DNA of 55,607 nt from Candidatus Falkowiibacteriota bacterium (GTDB lineage Bacteria > Patescibacteriota > Patescibacteriia > Patescibacteriales > Patescibacteriaceae): positions 1-55,607 of the forward strand of contig CAIUCZ010000017.1 of the NCBI GenBank assembly GCA_903897785.1, given 5' to 3'. Shown one piece after another: positions 1-7,859 of this stretch. The translations under genes and the position numbers were made by a program. Below the pieces are notes generated by a model. The model was not told the DNA's origin. It saw only the letters and a program-made list of their open reading frames with translations, and searched no databases. Each line of letters opens with the position of its first letter. Within the stretch, counting starts at the first letter, position 1.

Positions 1-303
1 GCGGTTAGGGTTTTAAAAAAGAATGGTTTATTTATTTTTTTAGTGACACATCCGTTTAGACAATTATTAGAAAAGCAAAAGAAAAGTAAGGATTATTTTA
101 AACAGGTAATGGTTGAGTCTACAATATTTAATGAACAATTGGTAGTACAAGAGCCATCTCATACCTTAAAAGAGTATTTCAGTGATTATTTTCTTAGTAA
201 TTTTGAAGTAGTTTCTTTTGTTGAACAATTTGACCCGGCGGCCGAAAAAATAGATAACTATAAATATCCCGGCTTTATGATAATTAAAGCAAAGAAAAAA
301 TAG
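1..303 (+). CDS. Class I SAM-dependent methyltransferase, C-terminal part
   Basis: The frame is open from the first base of the window, so only the last 100 residues are seen and the start lies upstream. The visible part begins with a strand-turn-strand segment (RVLKKNGLFIFLVTHPFR) that matches the late part of Methyltransf_11-type class I methyltransferases, where the product of motif III is followed by a conserved HPF. It then runs through a Tyr/Phe-rich cap region ending in a Lys-rich tail. The SAM-binding GxGxG motif would lie outside the window. Substrate is unknown. A hairpin with a T-run (419-448) follows, and comF converges from the other side. An internal GTG at 43 is not the real start. 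Confidence 0.7.
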   Translation, partial: AVRVLKKNGLFIFLVTHPFRQLLEKQKKSKDYFKQVMVESTIFNEQLVVQEPSHTLKEYFSDYFLSNFEVVSFVEQFDPAAEKIDNYKYPGFMIIKAKKK

Positions 304-375
304 GACAATTATCGTCCGTTTAGTTTTCTGATAAGAGTATTGCCGTTCCAACTACATCCCACCCTCTCCGCCTTC

Positions 376-393
376 GCCACGCTGAAGCGTGGC
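376..393. repeat. Palindrome in a dispersed repeat unit
   Basis: This is an 18-base perfect palindrome (GCCACGCT/AGCGTGGC). It lies in a stretch whose GC-rich 'gctacggcg' and 'gtagct' words recur elsewhere in the window, for example at 33655-33690 and inside leuS, femABX and valS. Confidence 0.5.
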
Positions 394-418
394 TACGGCG
401 TGACGGAGTCCGCCAAGT

Positions 419-448
419 AGCCGCGCGAAAGCGGGCTTTATTTTTTTT
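419..448 (+). terminator. Intrinsic terminator after the methyltransferase gene
   Basis: A GC-rich hairpin with a GAAA loop (419-437) is followed by a run of T (441-448). It sits between two convergent genes. The preceding 360-416 stretch holds a repeat with an 18-base perfect palindrome at 376-393. Confidence 0.55.
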
Positions 449-450
449 AT

Positions 451-1164
451 CTACCCTTTCGCCACTACCATCACCAAAACCTCTCCGGCCCCGGCAATTT
501 TTAAAGCCCGCGCACAATCATTAACCGTCGCGCCGGTGGTCGCCACATCGTCGACCAAAATTATAACCTTATCAATTAAATTTTCGCCCGTCCACAAAAA
601 ATTATCTTGCTGCGAGCGCAGCCGCTGGGCGCCGGATAATTGCGCTTGCGGCTGCGTGTGGCGTAAACGCTGGAGACCGGCCATATATTTAATATTTAGT
701 TTGGTCGACCATTCTTGCGCCAACAGCTCGGCTTGATTAAAACCACGCCATTTTAAACGCCGGCGATGCAACGGTACGGCTGTCATAAAATCGGCTTGAC
801 CCAAGTCTTTTTGTAAATTTTCCGGCAAATTCGCAAAAGCCAGATCAGCCAAAGCCGGCGCCGCGCCATAAGCAAAATGATATTTAAAAATTTTAATCAA
901 GCGCGCGATCGCCGGTTGATCATAATCCAAGGGCGCGATCAGGCGCGAAAAAAAATATTTGTCCGCGCACTCGGGACAAATTTTTGCTTGCGGTGAATAT
1001 TTCTGACAGCTAAAACACATCGGCGGCAGACCGCGGATATTTCCGGCGCATCTGGCACACAGCCACTCGCCCACTCGACCACAGTTAACGCAGGCCGCGG
1101 GAAAAATAAAATCAAGCAAATATTTTTGCCAATGAGAAAACTTGAGTTGAAAGTCGTTAGTCAT
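451..1164 (-). CDS. comF: ComF family phosphoribosyltransferase-like protein
   Basis: ComF proteins are needed for transport of transforming DNA across the inner membrane in competent bacteria and carry a phosphoribosyltransferase (PRTase) fold. The 237-residue product has two N-terminal zinc-ribbon pairs (Cys25/28 with Cys36/39, and Cys50/53 with Cys63/66). A central RGFNQAELLA segment follows, then the PRPP-loop signature VDDVATTGAT near residue 205. Length and order match the family. It is the last gene of the secretion-like train, 60 bases after the 196-residue membrane protein. Its start codon lies inside a dispersed GACTAACG repeat, so the first eight residues (MTNDFQLK) are repeat-derived. 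A true start a few codons further in is possible but no better methionine is near. Confidence 0.9.
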   Translation of the reverse strand: MTNDFQLKFSHWQKYLLDFIFPAACVNCGRVGEWLCARCAGNIRGLPPMCFSCQKYSPQAKICPECADKYFFSRLIAPLDYDQPAIARLIKIFKYHFAYGAAPALADLAFANLPENLQKDLGQADFMTAVPLHRRRLKWRGFNQAELLAQEWSTKLNIKYMAGLQRLRHTQPQAQLSGAQRLRSQQDNFLWTGENLIDKVIILVDDVATTGATVNDCARALKIAGAGEVLVMVVAKG

Positions 1165-1228
1165 AAGTCGTTAGTCAACATCAAAAAAAAATTGACTAAC
1201 GACTAACGACTTTCGACTAATGACTTAT
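1145..1228. repeat. Inverted GACTAACG repeat cluster at a gene boundary
   Basis: Two copies of the AGTCGTTAGTC unit on the left face several GACTAACGACT units on the right, so the region can form a hairpin. It overlaps the comF start and abuts the stop codon of the 196-residue gene. It belongs to the family also seen at 4984-5066 and 51345-51373, and inside ileS, prmC and femABX. Confidence 0.8.
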
Positions 1229-1788
1229 TTCTGCCAGACCGCTTGATCCACCAGCCAATTGTCGCCAGTCTTAACCAGCTTGACCGCCAAGTCCTGGTAT
1301 GCCACTTTGTCGCCGGACTTGCGCTGGCAATGAACCGTCACATCGGCACTGGTTGTGTTTGACGATTTAACATCGGTGGAAACCGCCTTGGTGATTGTGC
1401 CTTGATAAGCGGTAATATTATTTTTTATTTTAGCCGCCGCGGCAATGGATTTTTCCGCCCAAGCGCGCAAGTTGGCGGTCATAAAAGCTTCCGCGTCTTT
1501 CAGGTTCTGCATGCCCGCCTGGTTGGAAAATGTGCCAAAGCGCTCGGCAAAATTGGCGGCCAATTGCGTCGCGTCAAACTGCGCGACCTCCACGACGGTC
1601 GGCGGCGTGCTGGAAACAACTTGACCGTTTTTTTGTTGCGTGTTGTTAGTGATTAAAGGAATGGTTTTTTTGACCGCCACCGGCGCGACTGTTTTTTTGC
1701 GGCCGAGAGTTAAGAATAAAATAATGCCGATGATGATTAGCACTAAAATCACAGAAATAATAGCAATAAGACGACGGGAGATATTCAT
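1225..1788 (-). CDS. Bitopic membrane protein, possibly VirB8-like
   Basis: The protein has 187 residues from the ATG at 1788; a longer frame adds nine residues that put the hydrophobic segment too far inside. There is one N-terminal membrane helix (about residues 5-27) after two arginines, then a Thr/Pro-rich linker. A soluble C-terminal domain carries a helical part and a strand-rich end (ADVTVHCQRKSG, then DNWLVDQAVW). A short N-terminus, one helix and an NTF2-like outer domain is the plan of VirB8/TcpC proteins. The gene directly follows virB4. That identity is an inference from architecture and position, as sequence similarity to VirB8 is not visible by eye. It could instead be a generic substrate-binding lipoprotein-like factor. 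Confidence 0.6.
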   Translation of the reverse strand: MNISRRLIAIISVILVLIIIGIILFLTLGRKKTVAPVAVKKTIPLITNNTQQKNGQVVSSTPPTVVEVAQFDATQLAANFAERFGTFSNQAGMQNLKDAEAFMTANLRAWAEKSIAAAAKIKNNITAYQGTITKAVSTDVKSSNTTSADVTVHCQRKSGDKVAYQDLAVKLVKTGDNWLVDQAVWQK

Positions 1789-1851
1789 AAATTTTAAAAT
1801 ATATTTTAAATCCAAAGGTCAAAATCCAAAAATTAATTTTGAATTTTTAAA

Positions 1852-3771
1852 TTAGGCCGGCGTTGCCGCTCCCGCCGCTTGCTGCGCTTCATTAGCCTGC
1901 TCGCGCGCAAACTCCTTTTTTGCTTCTTCGATTTCCAACAGCTGGCGCGGATCGGAGGTGATCAATTGATCTTCAATATATGACGCCACCACTTTGATGG
2001 CCGCATGTTTAGTGCCGGCAAAGAAAATTCCCTCGCCCACACCGCACTCCAGCAATAAATATTTTTCTCCTTCGGTTAACACAAATGTCCGTTGGACCAA
2101 ATCGATGGCCGCCGCCGATTGCTTCAATAAAATTTGCATGGCCGAGTTGGTGACAATCGCTTGGCCGTAGACCGAGCTCAAAAAATCGTTGACGTCTTGA
2201 GTAATCGTCGTCACGCCCAAATAATATTTGCGCGACCGTTTAACCAGCGAATAAATAAACTTGGCGCTGTCTTCGTGTTGCATCAGCCACCAGGCTTCAT
2301 CAATAATCAAAATTCTTTTCTTTACTTGACTGCGCACCACGTTCCAGATGTAGTTGACGATCATATAAATCGACATCGGCCGCAACTCGTCTTCCAGATC
2401 ACGCACGGAAAAAGCCACCAGCTGATTGTCCATTTCCACGTTGGTCAAATTATTAAACAAGCTGGCAAACGTGCCTTGGGTAAACTTTTTCAAGCGCAAT
2501 GCCAAAGAGGCGCCGCCTTCCATGCCTTCCAAAATTTCTTGCAGGTCGGCCATAATCGGCGGCTCAATTTTTGATAAATCCGCGTCCGGCGTAATATCTT
2601 TTTTGGCATAGGTTTCCAAAAGCGCCCGGTCCATAATCGAATCTTCGTCGTGCGTCATATCGCCGATCATCAGCTTGGTCAGGCCCTTGACCGTGATGAC
2701 GGCGCTGCGGATGATATCTTCCACGGTCGAACCGTCGCCGACGCTGCGCGGCAAATCAAACGGATTAATTTTTGATTTGCTGGACAAAGAAATATTGATG
2801 TAGGTGCCGCCGACCGCTTCGGTCAAATGCTGGTATTCATATTCCGGATCGATGATAATCACTTCCGTGCCCATCATCAAACTGCGCAAGACTTCCAATT
2901 TGATGGTATAACTTTTGCCGGCGCCGGAAGTGGCAAAAACAACGCTGTTGGGGTTGGGCAAAGAAAAGCGATCAAACAAAATCAAACTATTGTTATGGCG
3001 ATTGATGCCGTATAAAATACCGTTGTCGCTGGTCAGCTCGCTGGAGACAAAAGGAAACGACGAAGCCACCGGCGACGAATTCATATTAAAAGCCACGGAC
3101 AACTGATCATTACACAGCGGCAAAGTGGAATTAAAACCTTGCTCGGCTTGATAATAAACCCGTTTGGAATAAACCAAGCGTGAACCGAACATATCTTCCA
3201 CCACGTCCGACAATTTGTTTAACTCTTCTTTGCTTTCGGCATAAAGCGTGACATACAAAGCGAATTGAAAAAACTTTTCCGTGCCCTGGGTTAACGAATC
3301 GCGCAACGATTCGACATCGCGCAAAGCCGTTTCCATCAACGGATCGCGCGCCGCCCCCTTTTCCGCGTCGGAAACGATTTGCGCTTCCAGGGAGCCGACT
3401 TTTTTCTTCAGTTGTTTCAAAACCACTTCGGTGTTGACCGGATAGAAAAATAAACCGATGTCAAAATCGGAATTCAAATTGATAATCGGGGCAAACCAGC
3501 CGACGCTGATAAAGCGCGGATAGCTGATGACAAAAATCGTGCGCAAATATTTTCCCCCGAGGCGCAAAAAATCCGGATCAACTTCAAAACTGGCCGGCGA
3601 AATCAAATCGACCAAAGACAATTCACCGCGGCGATAAGTTTTTTCTTCGCTGACCAACTCTGTGGCCCGCGCCGCTTCTGCGTCAAACTGGCGCAAATTC
3701 ATTTCTTTGCTCAACGTCGTTTTTAGCGGCGCGTCAGTTTGGCTTATTTTTTGTTCGTTAGGATTGAACAT
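1852..3771 (-). CDS. virB4: VirB4-family type IV secretion ATPase
   Basis: Cytoplasmic ATPase that powers type IV secretion, conjugation or related transport at the inner membrane. In the 639-residue product, residues 60-260 match the VirB4/TraC N-terminal region. The P-loop is ATSGAGKS at 280-287 and Walker B is ILIIDEAW at 487-494. A TITQD segment that typically senses nucleotide state follows near 523. The C-terminus is Ala/Gln-rich. It is somewhat shorter than classic VirB4 (about 800), and a separate TraC-like protein is encoded 84 bases upstream. The intervening 3772-3854 contains a hairpin repeat with CAGTC and GACTG arms. No Shine-Dalgarno sequence is seen before the ATG. Confidence 0.92.
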   Translation of the reverse strand: MFNPNEQKISQTDAPLKTTLSKEMNLRQFDAEAARATELVSEEKTYRRGELSLVDLISPASFEVDPDFLRLGGKYLRTIFVISYPRFISVGWFAPIINLNSDFDIGLFFYPVNTEVVLKQLKKKVGSLEAQIVSDAEKGAARDPLMETALRDVESLRDSLTQGTEKFFQFALYVTLYAESKEELNKLSDVVEDMFGSRLVYSKRVYYQAEQGFNSTLPLCNDQLSVAFNMNSSPVASSFPFVSSELTSDNGILYGINRHNNSLILFDRFSLPNPNSVVFATSGAGKSYTIKLEVLRSLMMGTEVIIIDPEYEYQHLTEAVGGTYINISLSSKSKINPFDLPRSVGDGSTVEDIIRSAVITVKGLTKLMIGDMTHDEDSIMDRALLETYAKKDITPDADLSKIEPPIMADLQEILEGMEGGASLALRLKKFTQGTFASLFNNLTNVEMDNQLVAFSVRDLEDELRPMSIYMIVNYIWNVVRSQVKKRILIIDEAWWLMQHEDSAKFIYSLVKRSRKYYLGVTTITQDVNDFLSSVYGQAIVTNSAMQILLKQSAAAIDLVQRTFVLTEGEKYLLLECGVGEGIFFAGTKHAAIKVVASYIEDQLITSDPRQLLEIEEAKKEFAREQANEAQQAAGAATPA

Positions 3772-3854
3772 ATTTAATTATTTGTATTTTTATTCTTTAG
3801 ATTCTGTCTCGCCACAGTCTTCCTGATGTACTCGTCGGGAGACTGCGGCGTCTG

Positions 3855-4514
3855 TTATTGGTTTAGATTTAATTTACCGGTAGCAACCAGCTTTTCGTTC
3901 GCCGAAGTGTTGGGATTATAAGTACTATAAAATAAATCGACAATACTTTGCGTATCCATTTCCACGGCGTTCAAACCGACCGACGCCAAGCCGCCGATAA
4001 CACTGTCCACCCGGCGCGACAGCTCATGGCGCAGTTCCAAAAATCTTTCCCGTTTCATCTGCACCACGTTGGCCGGGTTGATCGCTTCCGACAGACGGGC
4101 AAAAAAATTCTTGCGGCTGTCCGACACCGGATTATACGGCACCACCACGTAAAACCGCTTGGTCATAATCTTGCCCAGATTGATCAGCTCTTCGATGTAG
4201 TTGATATACTCGGCCGTGTGCATTTTTAACAATTCATTGACTTGGGATTTTTCGCGCTGGCGCAAATCGGTCAAATAATTTTCAATATTCAGCTCGCGCG
4301 ACTGGATGACGATTTGCAAAGGAAAAGAAATATTATTCAAAAAACTGACATAAGCGGCGACAATGGCGTTTTGCTCGTCCTCGCTTTTCAAGGCAAAATT
4401 AATGCTGGAGACCATAATCATGGCCCGCAGAGTGCCGTCTTTCATTACCGCCGTGCCTTCTTTGATGCCGGCGATATCCAAATATTTTTGCGTCGATTCG
4501 CTGATTTTGCTCAT
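3855..4514 (-). CDS. TraC-like protein of the VirB4/PrgI module
   Basis: The 219-residue product starts at the ATG at 4514, one base after the stop codon of the PrgI gene, a spacing that favours translational coupling; the upstream frame extension would overlap prgI. It contains the sequence block LRAMIMVSSINFALKSEDEQ and then FPLQIVIQSRELNIENYL. These are typical of the TraC-like domain that in Gram-positive conjugative elements sits between PrgI and VirB4. No P-loop is present, so it is not itself an ATPase. It probably docks on VirB4 and the membrane part of the machine. Function is inferred from family and neighbours. Confidence 0.8.
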   Translation of the reverse strand: MSKISESTQKYLDIAGIKEGTAVMKDGTLRAMIMVSSINFALKSEDEQNAIVAAYVSFLNNISFPLQIVIQSRELNIENYLTDLRQREKSQVNELLKMHTAEYINYIEELINLGKIMTKRFYVVVPYNPVSDSRKNFFARLSEAINPANVVQMKRERFLELRHELSRRVDSVIGGLASVGLNAVEMDTQSIVDLFYSTYNPNTSANEKLVATGKLNLNQ

Positions 4515-4515
4515 A

Positions 4516-4977
4516 CTAATCAATTTTAATTTCTTCGGCTTGGGCGATATTGACGTTGGCATTTTGCTCGCCGCGATAATACCCGGCCGTATCGACAATC
4601 AAAGCCAGCTCGTTCAAGCGCGACGAACTGTAATGCGCGGCCGGCGCGGCGGTTTTTTCTGTGGCCGCGGCCTCGGGCGCCTCTTTGTTTATCATATCAC
4701 TAACTTGCCAAACTCTCAACCGCGGATTACGCAAAGTCTGAAGCAAATTCAAAATAAAAAAATGAAACGGCATGCCGTTGATTTTGACAAAGGCAAAGGT
4801 CAAACAGATTAAGGCGACGACAATGCTCGCAACTAAAAACAGACTAAAGTCAAAAATTTTATAAAACAAAACGATCAACAGCCCGCCGGACAATAAAATA
4901 ATAAACTGGCGCACCGTAATCGGCCCGATAATCCTGTCTTCCACTTCGATAAATTGGGGCACGGTGAATTGTTGCAT
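4516..4977 (-). CDS. PrgI family (VirB3-like) membrane protein
   Basis: The first 90 residues match the PrgI family: a start MQQFTVPQFI, then ITVRQF, two adjacent membrane helices (about 25-45 and 47-66), and the short FHFFILNLLQTLRNPR segment. These proteins are the VirB3 equivalents of Gram-positive-type T4SS and sit in the inner membrane next to VirB4. Residues 95-153 are an Ala/Glu-rich, probably disordered cytoplasmic tail that is longer than usual. The gene is one base from the TraC-like gene and 92 bases downstream of the 474-residue gene, with a repeat hairpin in that gap. Confidence 0.85.
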   Translation of the reverse strand: MQQFTVPQFIEVEDRIIGPITVRQFIILLSGGLLIVLFYKIFDFSLFLVASIVVALICLTFAFVKINGMPFHFFILNLLQTLRNPRLRVWQVSDMINKEAPEAAATEKTAAPAAHYSSSRLNELALIVDTAGYYRGEQNANVNIAQAEEIKID

Positions 4978-4983
4978 AGAAAA

Positions 4984-5066
4984 TAGTCAAAAGTCGTTAG
5001 TCAATAGTCATTAGTCAATGCCCGGTTATTTAAGGCTTCCGACTAATGACTAACGACTTTCAACTT
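4984..5066. repeat. Inverted GACTAACG/GACTAATG repeat cluster
   Basis: Left units read AGTCGTTAGTC and AGTCATTAGTC, right units GACTAATGACTAACGAC. The two sides are complementary, giving a hairpin between the 474-residue gene and prgI. It has the same composition as the cluster at 1145-1228. Confidence 0.8.
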
Positions 5067-5069
5067 GGT

Positions 5070-6494
5070 TTAGAATTTATACAGCGAATTTAATTTTAAT
5101 AACGCATTAAACTCATCAATGGTTAAAAATTGTCCATCCAGTGCCAGCTGTTCGCTAATCACGGCCTCGACCGCCCGGTTGCCGTCCAGCGCCTGCCGGC
5201 AAACGCGCAAATACAGTTGATTAACCGGACTCTGGCGCCAAGCTTTCAAGCCCAACAACCGCTTGTCATAGCCCTCGCGCTCCAGACTGGAAAATTTCTG
5301 GGTAATTTTTTGCACTGCTCGCTGCGGCTCTTTGTCCAGATAGCGAAACTTTTGCAAATTCATGTAACGCAGCTCGCCCACCGGCGACAAAACCGTCGGC
5401 GCCGGCGTAATATCATCCATGCGAATTTTGCCCGACGGCGTGCGATTCAGGTTGTCAATTATTGGATGAACTTCCGGCATGGCCGGTTTGTCATTGGCCA
5501 GAGGCATTTTCGGTTGCGCGGCCATGGCCCGCGCACGATCCGCCGCCATCAGTTTGGCCAGCGCCTCATCGGCCGCCGGAGGCGTTGTTGCAACCACAAC
5601 CGGTGATTCTTTTTGGCCTGCCCCGAGTTTATCGAGAGGTTTGAACTTTGCCAAATCATTCAAATCATATGCCGCGTCGCGCACGCCGATTTCTTTCGGC
5701 ACGGCCGGAATCTGCCCCGCATTTGCCTGCCCCAAATTCGTTGGAGGAATCGAGGCGGCCGAAAAAGGTTGCGGTTTTGGCGGCGCACCGGTCAACGGCA
5801 CCGAAGCGATGGTTGTCGGCGCGACCGGTTGATTGACTACGGTCGCCGAAATATCCATAATCTTGTCGGCAATTTTTTCACCCAATCCCATACCCCCGAC
5901 CTCCACCGGTTTCATCAAAGTTTGGCGCGTATCGGCTTTGTTGCGCACGCCGCGCAAATAAATCATCATCACTTGGCGAAACCGGCTGTCCAAGGCCGAG
6001 CTGGGCCAGGCAATATTGACCGCGGCTAATATTTTTTCCAATTTTTCATTCAAGTCTTTGGCTTGATCAGGCGGCGGAGTAATCGACGCTATCGAAGTCG
6101 GTTGATTGGTCGAAGACATCATGACGTTGCGCGGTGCTTGGTTAACGGTCGGGCTTAAAGGCAGCGCTGAAAGCCCCGAGCCTATCGAGGGGGTCGCAGG
6201 AGAAAAACGGGGTTTGGGCAAACCCAAATAATCGGCAATACAAATCAAAATCTTGTCGCACAAATCTTTGGCCAGGGCGGTTGCTTGTTCCGGCGCTAAT
6301 TTTAATTCTTGCGCCAAAAATCCGGGCAGATCATTGATCGCCACAATTTTGATCATCACTTTCATAATCACGCCGGCCAAAGACACATTATACATTTTTT
6401 CCAATGCCTTGATGCCGGCCACCGTATCCGGCGCAGAAATCTTGGCGCGCAGTTCGGGCGGCAACTGATTGTACTTTAGAAGATCGCTCAACAT
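5070..6494 (-). CDS. Conserved-looking cytoplasmic protein with Pro/Ala-rich linker
   Basis: I do not recognise this 474-residue protein. It has no signal peptide or membrane helix. Residues about 10-95 form a helical domain that aligns with the N-terminus of the neighbouring 407-residue protein (shared LP start, a Tyr-Asn pair, KI...DL, and IADYL/IKDYL at the end). Residues 100-370 are rich in Pro, Ala, Thr and probably flexible. Residues 380-474 are again helical and charged. Two short stretches of the linker (near 5620-5642 and 6176-6190) contain the word ccgag.ttatcgag of a dispersed repeat, so part of the linker may be repeat-derived. Its place between the VirB6-like and PrgI genes suggests a structural or regulatory part of that machine. 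Confidence 0.7.
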   Translation of the reverse strand: MLSDLLKYNQLPPELRAKISAPDTVAGIKALEKMYNVSLAGVIMKVMIKIVAINDLPGFLAQELKLAPEQATALAKDLCDKILICIADYLGLPKPRFSPATPSIGSGLSALPLSPTVNQAPRNVMMSSTNQPTSIASITPPPDQAKDLNEKLEKILAAVNIAWPSSALDSRFRQVMMIYLRGVRNKADTRQTLMKPVEVGGMGLGEKIADKIMDISATVVNQPVAPTTIASVPLTGAPPKPQPFSAASIPPTNLGQANAGQIPAVPKEIGVRDAAYDLNDLAKFKPLDKLGAGQKESPVVVATTPPAADEALAKLMAADRARAMAAQPKMPLANDKPAMPEVHPIIDNLNRTPSGKIRMDDITPAPTVLSPVGELRYMNLQKFRYLDKEPQRAVQKITQKFSSLEREGYDKRLLGLKAWRQSPVNQLYLRVCRQALDGNRAVEAVISEQLALDGQFLTIDEFNALLKLNSLYKF

Positions 6495-6512
6495 ATTATC
6501 TTATTATCTTTA

Positions 6513-6620
6513 TAATACGAATACTACAAATTATATTCGAATACTACGAACGCTACAAATGCTACAAATTTTTCAGAATCAACTATTCGTATGTTCGTAG
6601 CTTTCGTAGTATTCGTATTA
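6513..6620. repeat. Palindromic ATTCGTA/TACGAAT repeat region
   Basis: A 15-base perfect inverted repeat (6513-6527 against 6606-6620) encloses further units of the words TACGAA and CTACAAAT. It fills almost the whole gap between two genes of the train. Confidence 0.8.
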
Positions 6621-6624
6621 AATT

Positions 6625-7848
6625 TTAAGCCTGTTTTCTAATTTCTTCTTCAATCGCTTCTCTCTCCAAGCTCCCCGCCGGATACTGCTCGGCCAAGCTC
6701 GCCAAATCATCGGTCGGCGCTTCGTGATTTTCCGCTTGCCGCTGTAATTCTTCCTCAATCGCCATTCGCTCCAAACTGCCCGAAGCATATTGCGCGGCCA
6801 GCTGTTCCAGCTCGTTGACCGCCGGACTGTGCGCCAAATTTTCTTCGGCCTGCGTACTCACCCAGACGGCCGCCGGGACGGCCTCGTTTAATTCCGCTTC
6901 CGGCAAAATTTGCCACTGGTTCGGATTACTCTGGTCAAACCCTTGCGGGAAAAATTGCAAATTGCGATAGAGCTTAAAAAACCGATTCAAAATATTTTTG
7001 TCAACCGGAGTCAACCTCTTTACATTACTACTGTCGGACAAATATGTCGATAAAGCCAAAGCGTCAAACCGGCTCGAGCCGTTGATGCGGAAAAAATCTT
7101 GCAACCAATTGGCCGCCGTGCCCGGCACCGTCTTGTTATTCAAAACTAAATTTTGCTTGATGATTACCGCTTGATTGGCCGCCAGAGCCGCCGCCGCTTT
7201 GGCGCCGAACGCCGGATCGGCCGCCAAACAATCGACCGCCACATCGTTTAAAAATTGATACATCTCGTCGACCGCATCGATGTTTAAAATGTCGGATAGA
7301 TTACTGTTAAAGACGGTTAGCAAATTACTTTTTTTATCTTTGTCGTTCAGTTCGTCATCACCTAAATTTTCTTCTATCTCGGCTGGTTCCAATTCCGGTT
7401 TAAACTTGCGGTCATCCACATCTTCCCGATAATCCAACGCATCAAAGGTGCCGGCCGCTTCTTCGGCCACAGCTTTTTTTGTTTTTTCTACCTCCACGGC
7501 ATAATCGCTTTCCCTGCCGCCCAGCACAGACAAAACTCCCGGCACATTTTGCGCGGCCAAATAATCTTTGATCGGCAAAACGCGCCAGCCGATCAGGTCT
7601 GACAAAAATTTATTAGTGTCGGCCGGATTTAGATCGGGCAAATTGGTTTTAACGTAATCAGCCAAATCATTAAGCTTGATTTGCTGTGCATAAATTTTTT
7701 CCACCAAATCACTGATCGTGCCCAAGTCGTCAAATAAATTATATTTTTGCGACAATTGCAGTTCTTGCAGATAACCAACATCCGAATCAAGAATAAACTT
7801 AACATCGGCTGGCAATTGGTTGCTGATTGTTTGTTGTTTATCAGACAT
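6625..7848 (-). CDS. Cytoplasmic protein sharing a domain with its neighbour
   Basis: This is an unrecognised 407-residue acidic protein without a membrane segment. Residues about 10-100 align with the start of the 474-residue neighbour: both have LP near the start, a central Y-N, a KI...DL block and a closing I-DYL. A middle section (about 190-320) is helical with an AAAALAANQA stretch. The C-terminus has two copies of a roughly 26-residue charged unit (LEQLAAQYASGSLERMAIEE and LASLAEQYPAGSLEREAIEE). It lies 11 bases downstream of the VirB6-like gene, which argues for one operon. A cytoplasmic partner of the VirB6-like tail is a reasonable guess, nothing more. Confidence 0.7.
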   Translation of the reverse strand: MSDKQQTISNQLPADVKFILDSDVGYLQELQLSQKYNLFDDLGTISDLVEKIYAQQIKLNDLADYVKTNLPDLNPADTNKFLSDLIGWRVLPIKDYLAAQNVPGVLSVLGGRESDYAVEVEKTKKAVAEEAAGTFDALDYREDVDDRKFKPELEPAEIEENLGDDELNDKDKKSNLLTVFNSNLSDILNIDAVDEMYQFLNDVAVDCLAADPAFGAKAAAALAANQAVIIKQNLVLNNKTVPGTAANWLQDFFRINGSSRFDALALSTYLSDSSNVKRLTPVDKNILNRFFKLYRNLQFFPQGFDQSNPNQWQILPEAELNEAVPAAVWVSTQAEENLAHSPAVNELEQLAAQYASGSLERMAIEEELQRQAENHEAPTDDLASLAEQYPAGSLEREAIEEEIRKQA

Positions 7849-7859
7849 AAACTTTAATT

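Noticed and set aside
1145-1228. CRISPR-like direct repeats
   Set aside because: Units are seven to fourteen bases, inverted as well as direct, without regular spacers and without cas genes.
1852-4514. A virB4 gene split by a frameshift into two parts
   Set aside because: The 639-residue protein already contains the VirB4 N-terminal region, and the upstream protein matches the separate TraC-like family.
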